NCBI RefSeq assembly: GCF_041146395.1
Contig: NC_090989.1
Coordinates: 244,828,843-244,892,842, forward strand
Source of the DNA: Eulemur rufifrons
Lineage: Eukaryota; Chordata; Mammalia; Primates; Lemuridae
Length of the DNA: 64,000 nucleotides
Reading direction: 5' to 3'
Shown: positions 48,305 to 62,502 of the stretch, one piece after another
How the letters are laid out: every line of letters begins with the position of its first letter
How positions within the stretch are numbered: the stretch's first letter is position 1
The notes under the pieces: model-generated
The model's input: only the letters and a program-made list of their open reading frames with translations
The model's database searches: none
Told to the model about the DNA's origin: nothing
Program-made: the position numbers and the translations under genes

Positions 48305-48515
48305 TAACAATTGAACATTTGCCACAAGCCACATCTAGTGCTAAATGCTATACATTTACTATCTCATTTAATTTTTGCAAGAGGTATTACTATTTAAACC
48401 CACTTTACAGACAAAGAAGCTGGGACTTGGAGAAATCAAGCAAATTTTTTCAAGGTCACACAGCTTCCAAAAGAGGCAGGCAGACTTCTAACCTAAGATT
48501 GGCAGGCTGGAAGAT
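48305..48515 (+). repeat. MIR SINE
   Basis: CATCTAGTGCTAAATGCTATAC, ACTATCTCATTTAATTTTTGC, CACTTTACAGACAAAGAAGC, TTTTCAAGGTCACACAGC are in MIR order. Confidence 0.85.
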
Positions 48516-48574
48516 GCATTTAATCATACATCTCCTGTAAGTACCTTATAAATGAACAAAATGAGTAGATCTAA

Positions 48575-48820
48575 GAATAATAATAATGGGTAACATTTTT
48601 GAGCATATAATTATGTGCACGACACTCTTCTTAACATTTTACATGTAATAATCCATTTAGACATTGTAAGAACCTATGAGTGAGTACCATTATTATCCCT
48701 ATTATAAAGAGGGCTATAGTAAGGCACAAGGAGTATAAATACTTGCTCAATATCTCACAGCCAGTAAGGGCAGAGCTGTGGTTCAAGTCCTAGACTGCCT
48801 AATCTTCAGACAAGGTTATT
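48575..48820 (+). repeat. MIR SINE, second in tandem
   Basis: GAGCATATAATTATGTGCACG, CATTTTACATGTAATAATCC, TACCATTATTATCCCTATTA, TATCTCACAGCCAGTAAGG, GGTTCAAGTCCTAGACTGCC make a nearly complete MIR 60 bases after the previous one. Confidence 0.85.
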
Positions 48821-48870
48821 TTTATATCCAAATTTTTGACAATCGGGCAGCAAGAATCTTCAGGATATAT

Positions 48871-49135
48871 TCTTTTTTTTTTTTTTAAATCGATGCACAG
48901 TATTTGTACATACTTATGGGATACATGTGGTATGTTGATACATGCATACAATGTGTAATAATCAAGTTAAGGTATTTAGAATATCTATCACCTAGAACAT
49001 TTATCATTTCTTTCTGTTGGGAATATTTCAAATCTTTTCTTCTAGTTATTTTGAAATATACAATATGTTGTTGTTAACTATAGTAACCCCACTGTGCTAT
49101 TTTCTTTGTCCTGAATTGGAGATCAATTATAATTT
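48871..49135 (-). mobile_element. 5'-truncated L1 3' UTR, minus strand
   Basis: It opens with a T run (48871-48887, reversed A tail), then ACATACTTATGGGATACATG, GATACATGCATACAATGTG, GAATATCTATCACCTAGAAC, TTATCATTTCTTTCTGTTGGG, TTTTGAAATATACAATATG, TTGTTAACTATAGTAACCCC. This is the reversed 3' UTR of primate/eutherian L1P/L1MA-type elements. It differs from the lemur-type 3' UTR at 37267, so it is an older insertion. Confidence 0.8.
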
Positions 49136-49524
49136 TGAGAGGATACCCAGTGAAAATGGGCAACAGGCTTTTGCAGTTATCAAGGCATAGGGTTCTATTT
49201 ACATAGTAATAGAAATTAAAAGAAAATGAACCTACTTAAATTACAAATTAAAATAAAGAACAATCACAATTTATCCAACTGGGTTTTAGAAGAGAATGAA
49301 AATGGCCACAAGTTTCTGAGTCATGCAAAATGTTGATGTTGTTAGCAGTGGCAGCTGGGAAGGAGAAAGTCTTTGAGAAAATAAATGTATTGATAATTAG
49401 TATGTATTATAAGAGCTATTATTTTGTTGCTCTATCATCACTTGGGTTGACAGAAGCTTTTTGTAATATTGTATTTGTTTATAAAAAGAACAGAAGAAGC
49501 TATTAGAGGAGAATGAATGTTAGA
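49136..49524. other. Unique sequence
   Basis: No feature recognised. Confidence 0.5.
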
Positions 49525-49640
49525 AGCCGGTTCTGGTTCCATATTATGCCATTTACTAAACAGATGTCATTGGAAAAATCACTTATCTCTGAATATGTCT
49601 TTTCAGCTATGTAATATGCTATCTTAACTTATAGAAGAGC
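49525..49640 (-). repeat. MIR SINE fragment, minus strand
   Basis: GGTTCTGGTTCCATATTATGCC, TGGAAAAATCACTTATCTCTG and TCAGCTATGTAATATGC follow reversed MIR; the remainder is missing. Confidence 0.6.
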
Positions 49641-49789
49641 CACGAAGATCAAAACAACTCAAAAGTGGAGCATTACTTCATAAGAGATGCAGAAATGAAA
49701 ATAGAATGATTGTCATTATTTCTTTAAAAGCCATTGCTCATTTTAATAGAATGTAGACACACTAGTTTTACTATCTCTAAATAATATTC

Positions 49790-50005
49790 TTGAGGTGGCA
49801 TGGGTTGATATCTCAGCTCTACCACTTGCCTTATGTTTGATCTTAAACAAATTATTCAAACTCTCTGTGCCTTCTCTGTAAAATGGAATCCATAGTAGTA
49901 CCCAACTCGTAAGATTGTGTTGAGAGTTATGGCACAATAAATGAATGTACGATGCCTATAATAGTACCTTACCATACCATAAGTCAATAAATGTCATTAT
50001 TTTTA
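49790..50005 (-). repeat. MIR SINE, minus strand
   Basis: TCTCAGCTCTACCACTTGCC, TTCAAACTCTCTGTGCCTTC, TCTGTAAAATGGAATCCATAG, AGATTGTGTTGAGAGTTATGG, CATAAGTCAATAAATGTCATTA are a full reversed MIR. Confidence 0.85.
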
Positions 50006-51539
50006 ATGCTGACAGTATTATTAATAACTCAATTACTTTTATTATTTAGCCATCTAATGATGATATTATGGTCTCTCTAGACTATATAGATTTCTTTAAC
50101 TTAATACGTACAGAAATTAGTACATCAGTTTTCACATGTATCATAATATTAATATTTAAAGATATTCATGATGATCCCCAAATGTAACAATTCGTCACAT
50201 AATATATTTCTGTTGTTTCCAGTTGTGCAAATAGAAAAAAGTTGATGCATTGCATTATGTGTGTTTCTAAAAACATGCTGTACTTATTTATTGAACAATA
50301 ATAATTATTTATTATACAGTTGTTTAAAGTGTTTCTGTTACTATATAGTGAAAGAAGAGTAGTTCTGCTATGTCACAGTTTGATTTAAAGGCACAATGAC
50401 CTTTCCCATTTTTTCCTTTGCTTTCAGTGAGACTGTTGAATAATCCAATGAGGAAGGCATTTTCCTTGACAGATATTTATCATAGTAAAAAAAAATGCTG
50501 AGACTACAAAATATTTTAGAATGTTACAATGTGAATATTATTTCAGTGCATATATTTCTAGTGTGATAGCATTTGCCATCTGACATTCTTCCAAATAGGT
50601 CTTCCTTCTTCACACAGTGTATATATTTTTGCCTGTCTTTCTCAGTTTGTGTCTATTCATAATTAATCTCTAGGTTCGCGTAATAGGCCTCTCCTGCATG
50701 TTCTCTTAGCTAAGGAAACAAGTACTCAAGAGTGTAACATCATAGGCAGGGAACAAAGGATTCACATTCCTCTCTCTGTGTTAGCGAGCACTGATGTGAT
50801 TCTCAGGAGCCAAGCTTCTTAGCAACCAAAGGAAGGATTTACAGCCCTCCAGCTTTCTCAGCTACCAAAGCTCTTGAAGGCTTTCAAGAGCTGACCTTCT
50901 TAGCAAAGGGCTGAATTCTTTTAATGCACTCACTTTCAAAAGGTAGCATACCTGTTTTTCCAGTGTGATGTGGATGCTATTAAAAGGGAGTTTCCATGGA
51001 TACGGACATCAGTGGGAATGAAACAGGATTGTCCTCTTTTCAGACCCATTGTTGCTCCAAATATCCCTAAAACCTAGATCACATTACTCCTTTTCTTCAC
51101 CTTTCTTATGTCCAGCTTCTTATTTAGGAAGCACTGTCAATGGTAAGTAATTAATGCCTTTCTAAATGTGTAGGTTCAAACACCAAGGTGTTTGTGAGTG
51201 ATACAATGTGTATGTGAAGAGGTCAGTTAATTACTAAGAGTTTATTGAGTGTGAATTTTGTTATGTCTCTTTTATATGTGATTTTAGAGAATACACATGA
51301 ATAAGAGATACCATCCATTTATTTTTAAATGATACAGAATTTGTAAAATTTAGAAACTTCCTTATATAATATGAATTTAAAGTTGCATCAAAACAGCGCT
51401 ACAAAGTCCCTCCTCCCTTTTCTCTCTTATACTGTAGGTGAGTTAATTCTAAGTATATATTATGCCCCAGAATTATACATTTCTGAAATATTATGATTAA
51501 AGTATGTCAAACTCTTTTTGCCAAGACCTAATTGAATGT
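50006..51539. other. Repeat-poor sequence
   Basis: No recognised repeat or gene. The segment 50380-51020 is less A/T-biased than average for this part of the window. Confidence 0.5.
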
Positions 51540-51650
51540 CAAATGCGATGAAATCAATTCATTTTTTGAGTCTATTATGTGTCAGGCAATATGCTTGTTA
51601 CTGGGACTTCTATAATGAAGAGGATATTGACTTTCTCTGGAGAACTGATG
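51540..51650 (-). repeat. L2 3' end fragment, minus strand
   Basis: TTTGAGTCTATTATGTGTCAGG, CAATATGCTTGTTACTGGGAC match reversed L2 'TTGAGCACCTACTATGTGCCAGG'. Confidence 0.6.
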
Positions 51651-54600
51651 AAAGATTTGTACCACCACCTCTTCATGGAAATATAAGACCTTGCTAATAA
51701 ATGTCCCCAGTTTTGAAAAGACGATTATGAAATATTTGTACCATTTATCATACATCTATGGTGCAGGAACCCCTCACATGGAAGGAGTGAACAAAAGCCC
51801 CCCAATAAGGATAGAATTAGGAAAATAAGAAATTGAGCTAACTTTTCCATATAGGAACAACTTCAACTTGGACAAATTTTTCAAATTCAGGTCAGCAGGA
51901 TCAATTATTTAATAACCTATCAATAGATGAGGAGGCAGTCTTATCTTAAAGGTATTGCTGATCAAGTTGATTGGAAATTCAGCTAACTTCACATATTTTA
52001 AGGATATTTAATGTAGTTGATGAGCTTATGATCCTCTTACATTGGCTTTTGGTCAAAGAAATATGGGCTAAAACATTTTGTCATGATATCATGTGACTTT
52101 AGTTTATTAATAAGCAGAAATATTCATTTATGAAAAATTTTAAATGTTTGTGAAGTAAGAACATTTTACTTTTTATCTGCTAATAATTTGGTCTCTTTTT
52201 AAATTTAATATGTGTCAAATCACTTTGTTTCTCTTGGTATTTAAGAAAAATCAATGATTTAAAATAACATTAATTTTCCTATAAGTATTCATGTTGCTAT
52301 GTAAAAAGTATGTCCCTAAAAATGTACATCTAACTTCTAAGAAGTGAGTTGGGAAATCTATGGCATCTCAATTAATTTATGAATTGGTATCTCTCAGTCC
52401 AACCCAAACGTCAATCATTTCCACAAAAGCGTATGTAGTTTTTTTTTTTAATTTTCTTCCTGTCTTAGTAAGGAAAAGACTAAAAATGCAAGCTCATGTT
52501 AAAAAATATTATTATTCTGATAACCCAAATTTTAATAATAATTTTCAAATTAGAACTTCAAAACAATGGTCAGATTAACAGAAAAAAAAAACTAACTGTC
52601 TTAAATTGAGGATAAGGGCATGACTTACGAGATTTCCAGATGACCTTTGAACAATAGTGATAATCTTTGATGAAAAAATTTTAACTGAATATCCATATTT
52701 AATATCGATATTTAAATAATTTCTCTTTAAGTTATGGGAAATCACCAACAAATATTCATTATTATCAAAAAGCTCCAGCTTTTAAAACTGTACTTACTCA
52801 TCAAAACAACATATATAAAATTAGACTTTTATTTTTTATTTAAATTGAAAAAAGTTATCTTCAGATTCTAACTTTTATTTGTTTCATTAAATTGTTAAGA
52901 AATCAGTTTCCAAATGCCTTTAAAAGAAACATAGTTAATACATGCCTTGTTCACTACTGTCATTTTTGTCTTCTTTGGAAAATAAATGAGAAAATATATT
53001 AATTATGACCTTAAATATCTACCTACATTCCAGACAAAAATGTTAAAGGGTGGAGAAGGTAGAGAAAACTTTCACAGAAATTCATAAACCCTTCAAGTAC
53101 CACAAATGGGTTTTAGGTAGCTCGAGCAATTTATTAGATTTATTGCTTATACTTGTTCACATAAAGGAAGTTATAAGGTATTCTACAAAAGAAGATAAAA
53201 TTGAAGGTTGTTGGCGGAAACTGTTATTGTTGTAAACTGGCCAAACGAGGGATGTGACCCAGGAATAAAGAAGATGTTATTTTATCTTTTCTGTCACCTG
53301 GATATGTCTCTCCTCTGAGTCAGCTCTGAGTCTTTTCCATTGTTTTATCTTTCATCCTTGTTGTGAAAGCACTCCTATTGTATAGTAAGCAAAATTAGAG
53401 TTGCTGAAGTTTATAGAGTCAATGGCTGACAAACAATAAGGTCAATGTCTGTCCCATCCTGGAAAGATTGAGGTTAGAGCAGGTGAAATTATCATTCTGC
53501 TTTGTTTTTATGGCTCTAATAGAATGCCAGAGAGTCCCTGACCTCTGCTGCCAGTCATGTCTTACTCTAATAGCAACGTGTAACCTTTGACACTCAATTA
53601 AAACAGGAAATAAGGCAAAGAACGGGTCAATATGCATGTTTGGCCAACACAAGCCTTCGAAATAAATTCCAGGGGGCTTTCAAGGGAACCATAACCCTTA
53701 TTCATTTGGCTCAAAGGTATTAAAATTATGGTCAGTAAAGTAAAAATAACATAGAAACAAACAAAAATACCCTGTACCATTTATTTTCTTTCTGACCCTA
53801 AGACCTATGTATTAAGGTATCTTGCAAAGTTACAATTCACACATACACTTTCTGATTGCCAAAGGCGAGGGTGCTGCTGCTAACTAGCTGGGTGGGACAG
53901 GATAGATGTTTGGGCATTGACGTTTGTTGACTTAGAGGGGTAGGTCTGAATTCAATTTTTTTTAGAAACTTCCTTGTCTTTTGAGCCATTTCAGAATTTC
54001 ATACCATAGAATCATGCCTGTGATTTATTTCAACATTTTTAAAGCCTTTCCTCTCTGTAACATGTAGACTATAAAATGACATAGTTTCCTTTCCTCATTG
54101 TTTTACTTGATTATTTCCTCATTGTTTTACTTTCACTAACAGCTCTTCCCTGTTTTCAACAGAATTAGTTTCATTCAAGCTGTTGGATTCGTTTTTTTAC
54201 TCTCCTTTGGGAGACTGAATTTTAAAAAGTCAAGTTAAGGATATGTATTCTTTGTATGTAGATGAGAATTCCAGTGAATGTCCAGATGGTTGAATCCTCA
54301 AATCACTATTATAATTTGAATCTTAGCCAAGGTGTTCTCTGTACACAAAAAGTGGTTTCTGTTTCTTCCATACTATAGATTAGATGGCAGGTACTGAACT
54401 TTCGTAGTGGTGTCACTTCTATTCCATCCTCTATATTTGCTTGCATTTTCATGGATATCTATGGATACATACGTATATAGCTGGAGAGATAGATAGATAG
54501 ATAGATATTGTTTTGATGTTCAGAGTTCCTCTGTCTTCCAGTATGACAGATGGTTCTTTTGAATAGGGCATAATTTTCCATTAGTGTATTCTTCTTTTAT

Positions 54601-55905
54601 CCTACCAAGTTTTGGAGAATGTTAAAAGAGGTTACTCGCCATTTTATTTTAAAATCTCAAATATGCTTTGCTTATTACTTATGCTTTACATATTAACATG
54701 TTGTAAAGTTTCCCAAGCTTGGTACAATACATTATTGTATTCTTTGAGATTTAAGTGAATATATCACACATACAAAAAATGATTCCATGGTCAATAATTT
54801 GGGGAAACACCATGCACTATAACTCCTTCTGGGGAATTCCCAAACAGAATAGCATGTGAATGGCCCTGAAAAATAATGTAATTAAAAACAAATAAAAAAC
54901 TAAAAACTAGTTTAATTTTGTTTAATGCAGCATTCATGATGTAATCAAAGTGCAATTATAGTATGGTTTGTCCCTTCAAAATTTATTCAATGAAATTAAC
55001 CTCACCTGGCTTCTAAATGAAAACTTCAGCAGACTCATGACTCTTGTCTATTAACTACTATTAAACAATGATTAGATTTCCCTAGAGGTACTTTCAGTCA
55101 AAAACAGAGTTTCAATACATAAATTTGATTGTCTATTCCAAGACGTGAATCATTATATCGTCATTCTAACCCCAGCCAAAGCCTGCTTTAGATGGAAGGA
55201 AAAGATACAATTATTGCCTTCAATTTACTGTTCTCCTTCATCTCCTCTCCCCCAGGTTCTGACCCCTCTGAGGATTCAGGAATTGATGGAAGGATTATAA
55301 GGGCGTAGTAAAAGACTTAATAAAACATCGATTCATATTCTTTGAGCCTGGCAGAAGGTTACAGATCTTGGTCTTATGAGCATATGTTATCCGTAGGAAT
55401 GTCTGTAAAAGTTTATTCGACTTCCTAAATTCCATGTGGTCACTTGTGAATTCTTTCATAGTTTCTAGGGATCCCATAATCTTGTTCAGCTTCTTACTGC
55501 TGGGATCCTTCGGCCAGACGAGGTGGCTCTACTGGGCAGCACATGAGACTACTCCGCCTGGCACTCCACCCTGTAGGAAATGCTCATACACTCCTTACCC
55601 TTATAAACCTGAGTGTGAAAGTCAATCCCAACATAGTCTTCTCAACCCTGCTGCCAAATACTTGTTTTCTCAAATGTAGGTCAGGAAGCCATCTTCAGAA
55701 TCTCCATACTTCACGGAGCATATTGTAAGCTTTCTGAGAGTTCCCTAAAAGCCCTCTTAACTAGGCTTGCAGTTAAGAAAGTAGCATACCACATTGCTCC
55801 CCACTGATGAGTGTAGGGGTAGGAGAAGCACTGTTATGTAACTTCAGGAAGTAATGCAGCCTGTAATCTATGTGAATGACTGAGGGTTGAGAATGAGAGT
55901 TTACA
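51651..55905. other. Long repeat-poor interval
   Basis: Over 4 kb without a recognised transposon or gene. It holds a 19-base direct duplication TTTCCTCATTGTTTTACTT (54090-54108 and 54114-54132) and a (GATA)n run at 54487-54507. Short open frames here (up to 81 codons, for example 55434-55679) have no domains. Old repeats too decayed to see by eye may be present. Confidence 0.5.
54487..54507. repeat. (GATA)n microsatellite
   Basis: About five perfect GATA units, preceded by GGAGA. Confidence 0.9.
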
Positions 55906-56218
55906 TAGTCATCGCTTAGCATTCATGGCAAATTGGTTTCACGATCCCCCATGGTTACCAAAATATGAGAATGTTCAATCCAGTATATAAAATGGCATAG
56001 TATTTGCGTATAACCTACACACATCCTCTCATGTACTTTAAATCATCTCTAAAGTACTTACAATACCTAATGCAATGTCTATACGTCATTTCCTTCAAGT
56101 GGATTCAACATAGCACTCTGTGCAGCAAATTCAAATTTTGTTTTTCTTTGAATATCTTCAATCAGTGGTTGATTGAATCCATGGATGCAGAGCCCCTGGG
56201 TAGGGAGGGCCAATGGTA
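55906..56218 (-). mobile_element. MER2-like Tigger DNA transposon, minus strand
   Basis: Reversed MER2 landmarks in order: GTCATCGCTTAGC, CATGGTTACCAAAATATGAG, GGCATAGTATTTGCGTATAACC, ACATCCTCTCATGTACTTTA, AATCATCTCTAAAGTACTTAC, GATTGAATCCATGGATGCAG, GGGAGGGCCAATGGTA. Both termini are recognisable and TA dinucleotides flank. About 310 bases, near the full MER2 length. Non-autonomous; no transposase. Confidence 0.8.
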
Positions 56219-58879
<2,661 letters not shown>

Positions 58880-59010
58880 TTCATAGAACTTTAGAGCTAA
58901 AGAAAATATGTAATCACCAAATCGTACTTCCTTAGTTTACAAATTGGAAAATGAAACTCAGAGAGATGAGGTGATGTGTTCAATGTCATAATAGATCTAT
59001 ACCTGAAATT
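58880..59010 (+). repeat. L3/MIR3-type fragment
   Basis: CTTTAGAGCTAAAGAAAATATG, ACTTCCTTAGTTTACAAATTGG, AAAATGAAACTCAGAGAGATGAGG, TGTTCAATGTCATAATAGATC resemble the 'TTACAGATGAGGAAACTGAGGCCCAGAGAGG' part of L3 or MIR3 elements; the two cannot be told apart here. Confidence 0.5.
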
Positions 59011-60659
59011 TAGTTCTTAGGGATTTTTCTACATAATTGTGAGATTGTGTATTTCTGAATTACTTTAGAGTCCTCAAAAATCCAAAAATCCTACCTTTCC
59101 ATCTCCTTGGCAGTGCTAAAATCGGAGTCTTGAAGCTGGTATTGAGGTACATAAGAACGATTAATCCCATCTAATCAGTGGACACCATGTGAATGATCAG
59201 TTCTCACTTTAACAACAAAATTCTCTAAGATAATAATCAAAATAAAATGATCTCTAAAACTGCATTTGTTTTTGAAAAGTCAAATATTTTGCATAAGTAT
59301 TATTAAAACACTCTTAAAATGGAAAAAAAAACTTTAAAAAGTCATGACCTAACATGCAATAATTTCATAATTAAAACATGCATTAAATGTCATCTTAAAA
59401 GCTGGAAGCCTTTAAATTTGGGGCATGCATCACCTTTAAATTTATGACATCTAAATGTAAACCTGAATAAGATATAAATTCATGTATCTCTCGGTGAATT
59501 AAAATAATATGGTTTATTTTGATCATTAAACTTTCATATAGTTTACAATTTCTTAAAACAAACATGCATTTTTTTTTTGTTATTATCTACAAGGCATCAA
59601 ATACTACTACCTGAGAAATTATCTGGTTCACCTCCATTATACCAAAAATCCTGGAGGACAAAAAAAAAAAAAAAAAGAGAGAGAGAGAGAGAGAAAAGAA
59701 ATCCAGTTTATTGATGGTACCCAACTCCAATGATGGTATCACTAACGGAAGTCATCTCTTGAGTTTCAGCTTGCACTTTCTACCACTTGTTATTAGAGTA
59801 TAGCTTCACCTCCAATAAATAGATAGATCCTTTGTTCTTTGATGGTTAGTTTTATTTTATATTAAGGCCATCCTTTAGCTTGATAAGTGCCTGTCAATAA
59901 CGATGCACAAAAATTCTCACTCTTCTTTACCTCAGGTATAGAAGAGGTAGAAGCTGAGGTGAGAGCCTGCAGTGGTGAGCACAAATTATCGTGAGGAATC
60001 AAGTAGGATAATTTCCACAGCTATTTGCAACTCTGAGTTTACTCTTATACTCTTATATCATGATGAATTCTTTCTTCTAAGAGCTGGCATCACTTAAGAG
60101 AAGAATAAGGGGAAGAATGAAGCATCTGCAAGCTGAAAGGGAATGTTAATGGATTGGGTGTCAAAATGTCATGGTGGGTGTCTTTCCAAGTATTTAACAG
60201 AAGAAGCAATTTGCAAGCAGGACAACCTGATTTCTAAATTCTAGCAGTTTCTCCTTCCACTCAAGATCCTGGCTGCTCAAAATTAAATCACAATAAAGAT
60301 AAATGCAATGTGTTAAGTTGTCCCTGAGTTATCGGAATCAGATAAGAGGTGTGCAGCATTGTGGGAAGATCACATAAGATTGTGATAACTCAAATGCTCA
60401 ATTTGTCAAATGGCTCTTTCTGTCAGGGAGAGCTGAAGCATTTTCATGAGCTTGAGATCCAGATCCTGAGCAAGTGCTAGAAATAACTGTTTTGCTTTGT
60501 GGACGAACAAAGATAAACGTGTTCTGAATTATAAGGAGGAAAAAGCAAGAGTGATTAAGCTTACATATTTCCAATGTATGTTTCTTCAGAAATAAAATGA
60601 ACATAAACATTTCATTTCCCCCTAGTCCTCATTATTCTGTACACTATTTTCAATCTCCG
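59011..60659. other. Unique sequence with an A-(GA)n tract
   Basis: An A18 run joined to a perfect (GA)n lies at 59661-59694. Nothing else is recognised. Confidence 0.55.
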
Positions 60660-60870
60660 TAAAAGTAACAGTAATAGCACTTTGCATTTATATAGCACCA
60701 TTTGTCCAAAACCTCAGTAATATTATGGATAGAAATAGTTTAATTTATCCTTGCAATGCATTTTTTATGTAAATAAAGTGTTATTTTTCTCACTTTTTTG
60801 TTTATTTTAAAGATAGAATAAGTTAAGATTAGGTTGGCAAAGTCATATAGACAATGTAACTGTAGTAATT
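60660..60870 (+). repeat. MIR-like SINE, degraded
   Basis: AATAGCACTTTGCATTTATAT, TTTAATTTATCCTTGCAATGC and AAGATAGAATAAGTTAAGATTAGG are in MIR order but heavily changed. Confidence 0.5.
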
Positions 60871-61385
60871 TAAAACGGCTGCCCTGTTCACTATCATATG
60901 TCCATGAAGGCCAGAGATTTGGCAAGTACTGTGGCTGAAAATATCACAATGAAAGTTCAAAAATACTCTCCCTACCTGCGTTTTAGCCATTTGCTTACAT
61001 GAAGCTTTTCTTACTAAACAATTAAGTCTCTCTAGCAATACTCTTTGGGCTTGAAGAAATTTTCAATGTGGTTTAAGATAAGATTTTGCACAAAAATGAA
61101 CCCTAATCCCCAAACTGAAAAAATACCATAAACCATAAACCAAACATAGTAGCCACTTTGTATGAGCAAAAGGCTTACAAATAATGGTGAAGTACAGTAA
61201 AGTCATTTCAAAATTAAATGTTTATATAAACATATATTATGATAGAAATACTATGAAGTAGGTGAAACTTGAGTATATAAACTAGTGGAAAGGGCTGAGG
61301 ACTCCTCCAAAAATAGCTAATGAGAGGAAAATGGCTAAAGAATTTAGTAAATATATCAGGAGCATTGGGATCATGATAAAGGACT
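60871..61385. other. Unique sequence
   Basis: No feature recognised. Confidence 0.5.
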
Positions 61386-61580
61386 CAGAACCCTGTCTCT
61401 ACTAAAAGTAAAAAATAAAAATTAGCTGGGTGTGGTGGCATGCGCCTATAGTTCCAGCTACTCAGAAAGGTGAGCCAGGAAGATCCCTTCAGCCAGGAGT
61501 TTGAGGTTGCAGTGAGCTACGATGACGCCACTGCACTCTAGCCTGGGCAACAGAGCAAGACTCTGTCTCAAAAAAAAAGA
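61386..61580 (+). mobile_element. 5'-truncated Alu (right arm)
   Basis: Begins in the linker region (ACCCTGTCTCTACTAAAAGT), then GCTGGGTGTGGTGGCATGCG, TTTGAGGTTGCAGTGAGC, GATGACGCCACTGCACTCTAG and a short interrupted A tail. The linker lacks the long lemur insertion. The CACTCTAGCCTGGG in the right arm resembles the lemur copies. Likely intermediate in age. Confidence 0.85.
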
Positions 61581-62502
61581 AAATGTTGGACTGTTGGACA
61601 GATCAACAAGTCCAGTAAATATTCTAAGAACTGTGTTTTCTCCCTATCATTGAACTTTTGATGGCATCAGAAGTAACCAGCTTTCCTCCCTCAAAATGAA
61701 ATTCTTCATAAAGTTCTTTCCCTCTCAGCAACAGTGATTGATTGGATATGGACTGGACCTCTTGTGTATGTATCACATATTTTCTGACTTGGGATCCTGT
61801 GTTCAGGCTGTCCAGCCATGTCTTAATTTTCCTCCTATTTCTCTTTTATGATATTTATCATTTTTGGTTCTCACATTTTCTAATGTGAGTGAAAAGGCTT
61901 TAATAGGAATTCTGAAAAACCCAGTTTTGTAAAAAATAAAAAGATAGCCCAACCTCAAGACCTTTTGTAACACTGAAAATGTCTGTATTAAAAAGTTGTG
62001 CTTTAAGTGTGTTTGAGAAATCTGAAGCAAAAGAAGAAGAGAGATACAAAAAAATAAATAAAAATCAATTGCTACCATTAGGTATCATAGTAACCTATAT
62101 TCAAGTGCCCTGACAAGTATAAAGGGAGTAGTAAACAATGCTTATGGACCTCCAAAGCATAAATAAAAATGAATTAAAGGAAGAATGCCACTGTGTGTAT
62201 GTGAGTGTATGTGTGTATCTATGAAGAGCACCATCACATGTTGCCATTGAGTTCAAAGTCTATTTCAAATAATGTCAGGATGTGAGGAGACTGAGAAAGT
62301 TCTGCTAAATCAGTATCAGAGTGATTCTTAATCTAGAGTTTTAGTTCTCTGAAATGCCATTTCCCAAAACCTGAGAAAGTACAAGTAGTTAAGCAACTAG
62401 GAAAAACTAATGTGGTCCTTGTTGTTTCATGAATAGTGCCAAGAGATACAAATTCAAAATGAAGGATCAGTTTAGCATATATTCTAAATTAAGGCAACTT
62501 TC
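61581..62502. other. Unique sequence
   Basis: A short TG-rich stretch (TGTGTGTATGTGAGTGTATG) lies near 62192-62220. Nothing else is recognised. Confidence 0.5.
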
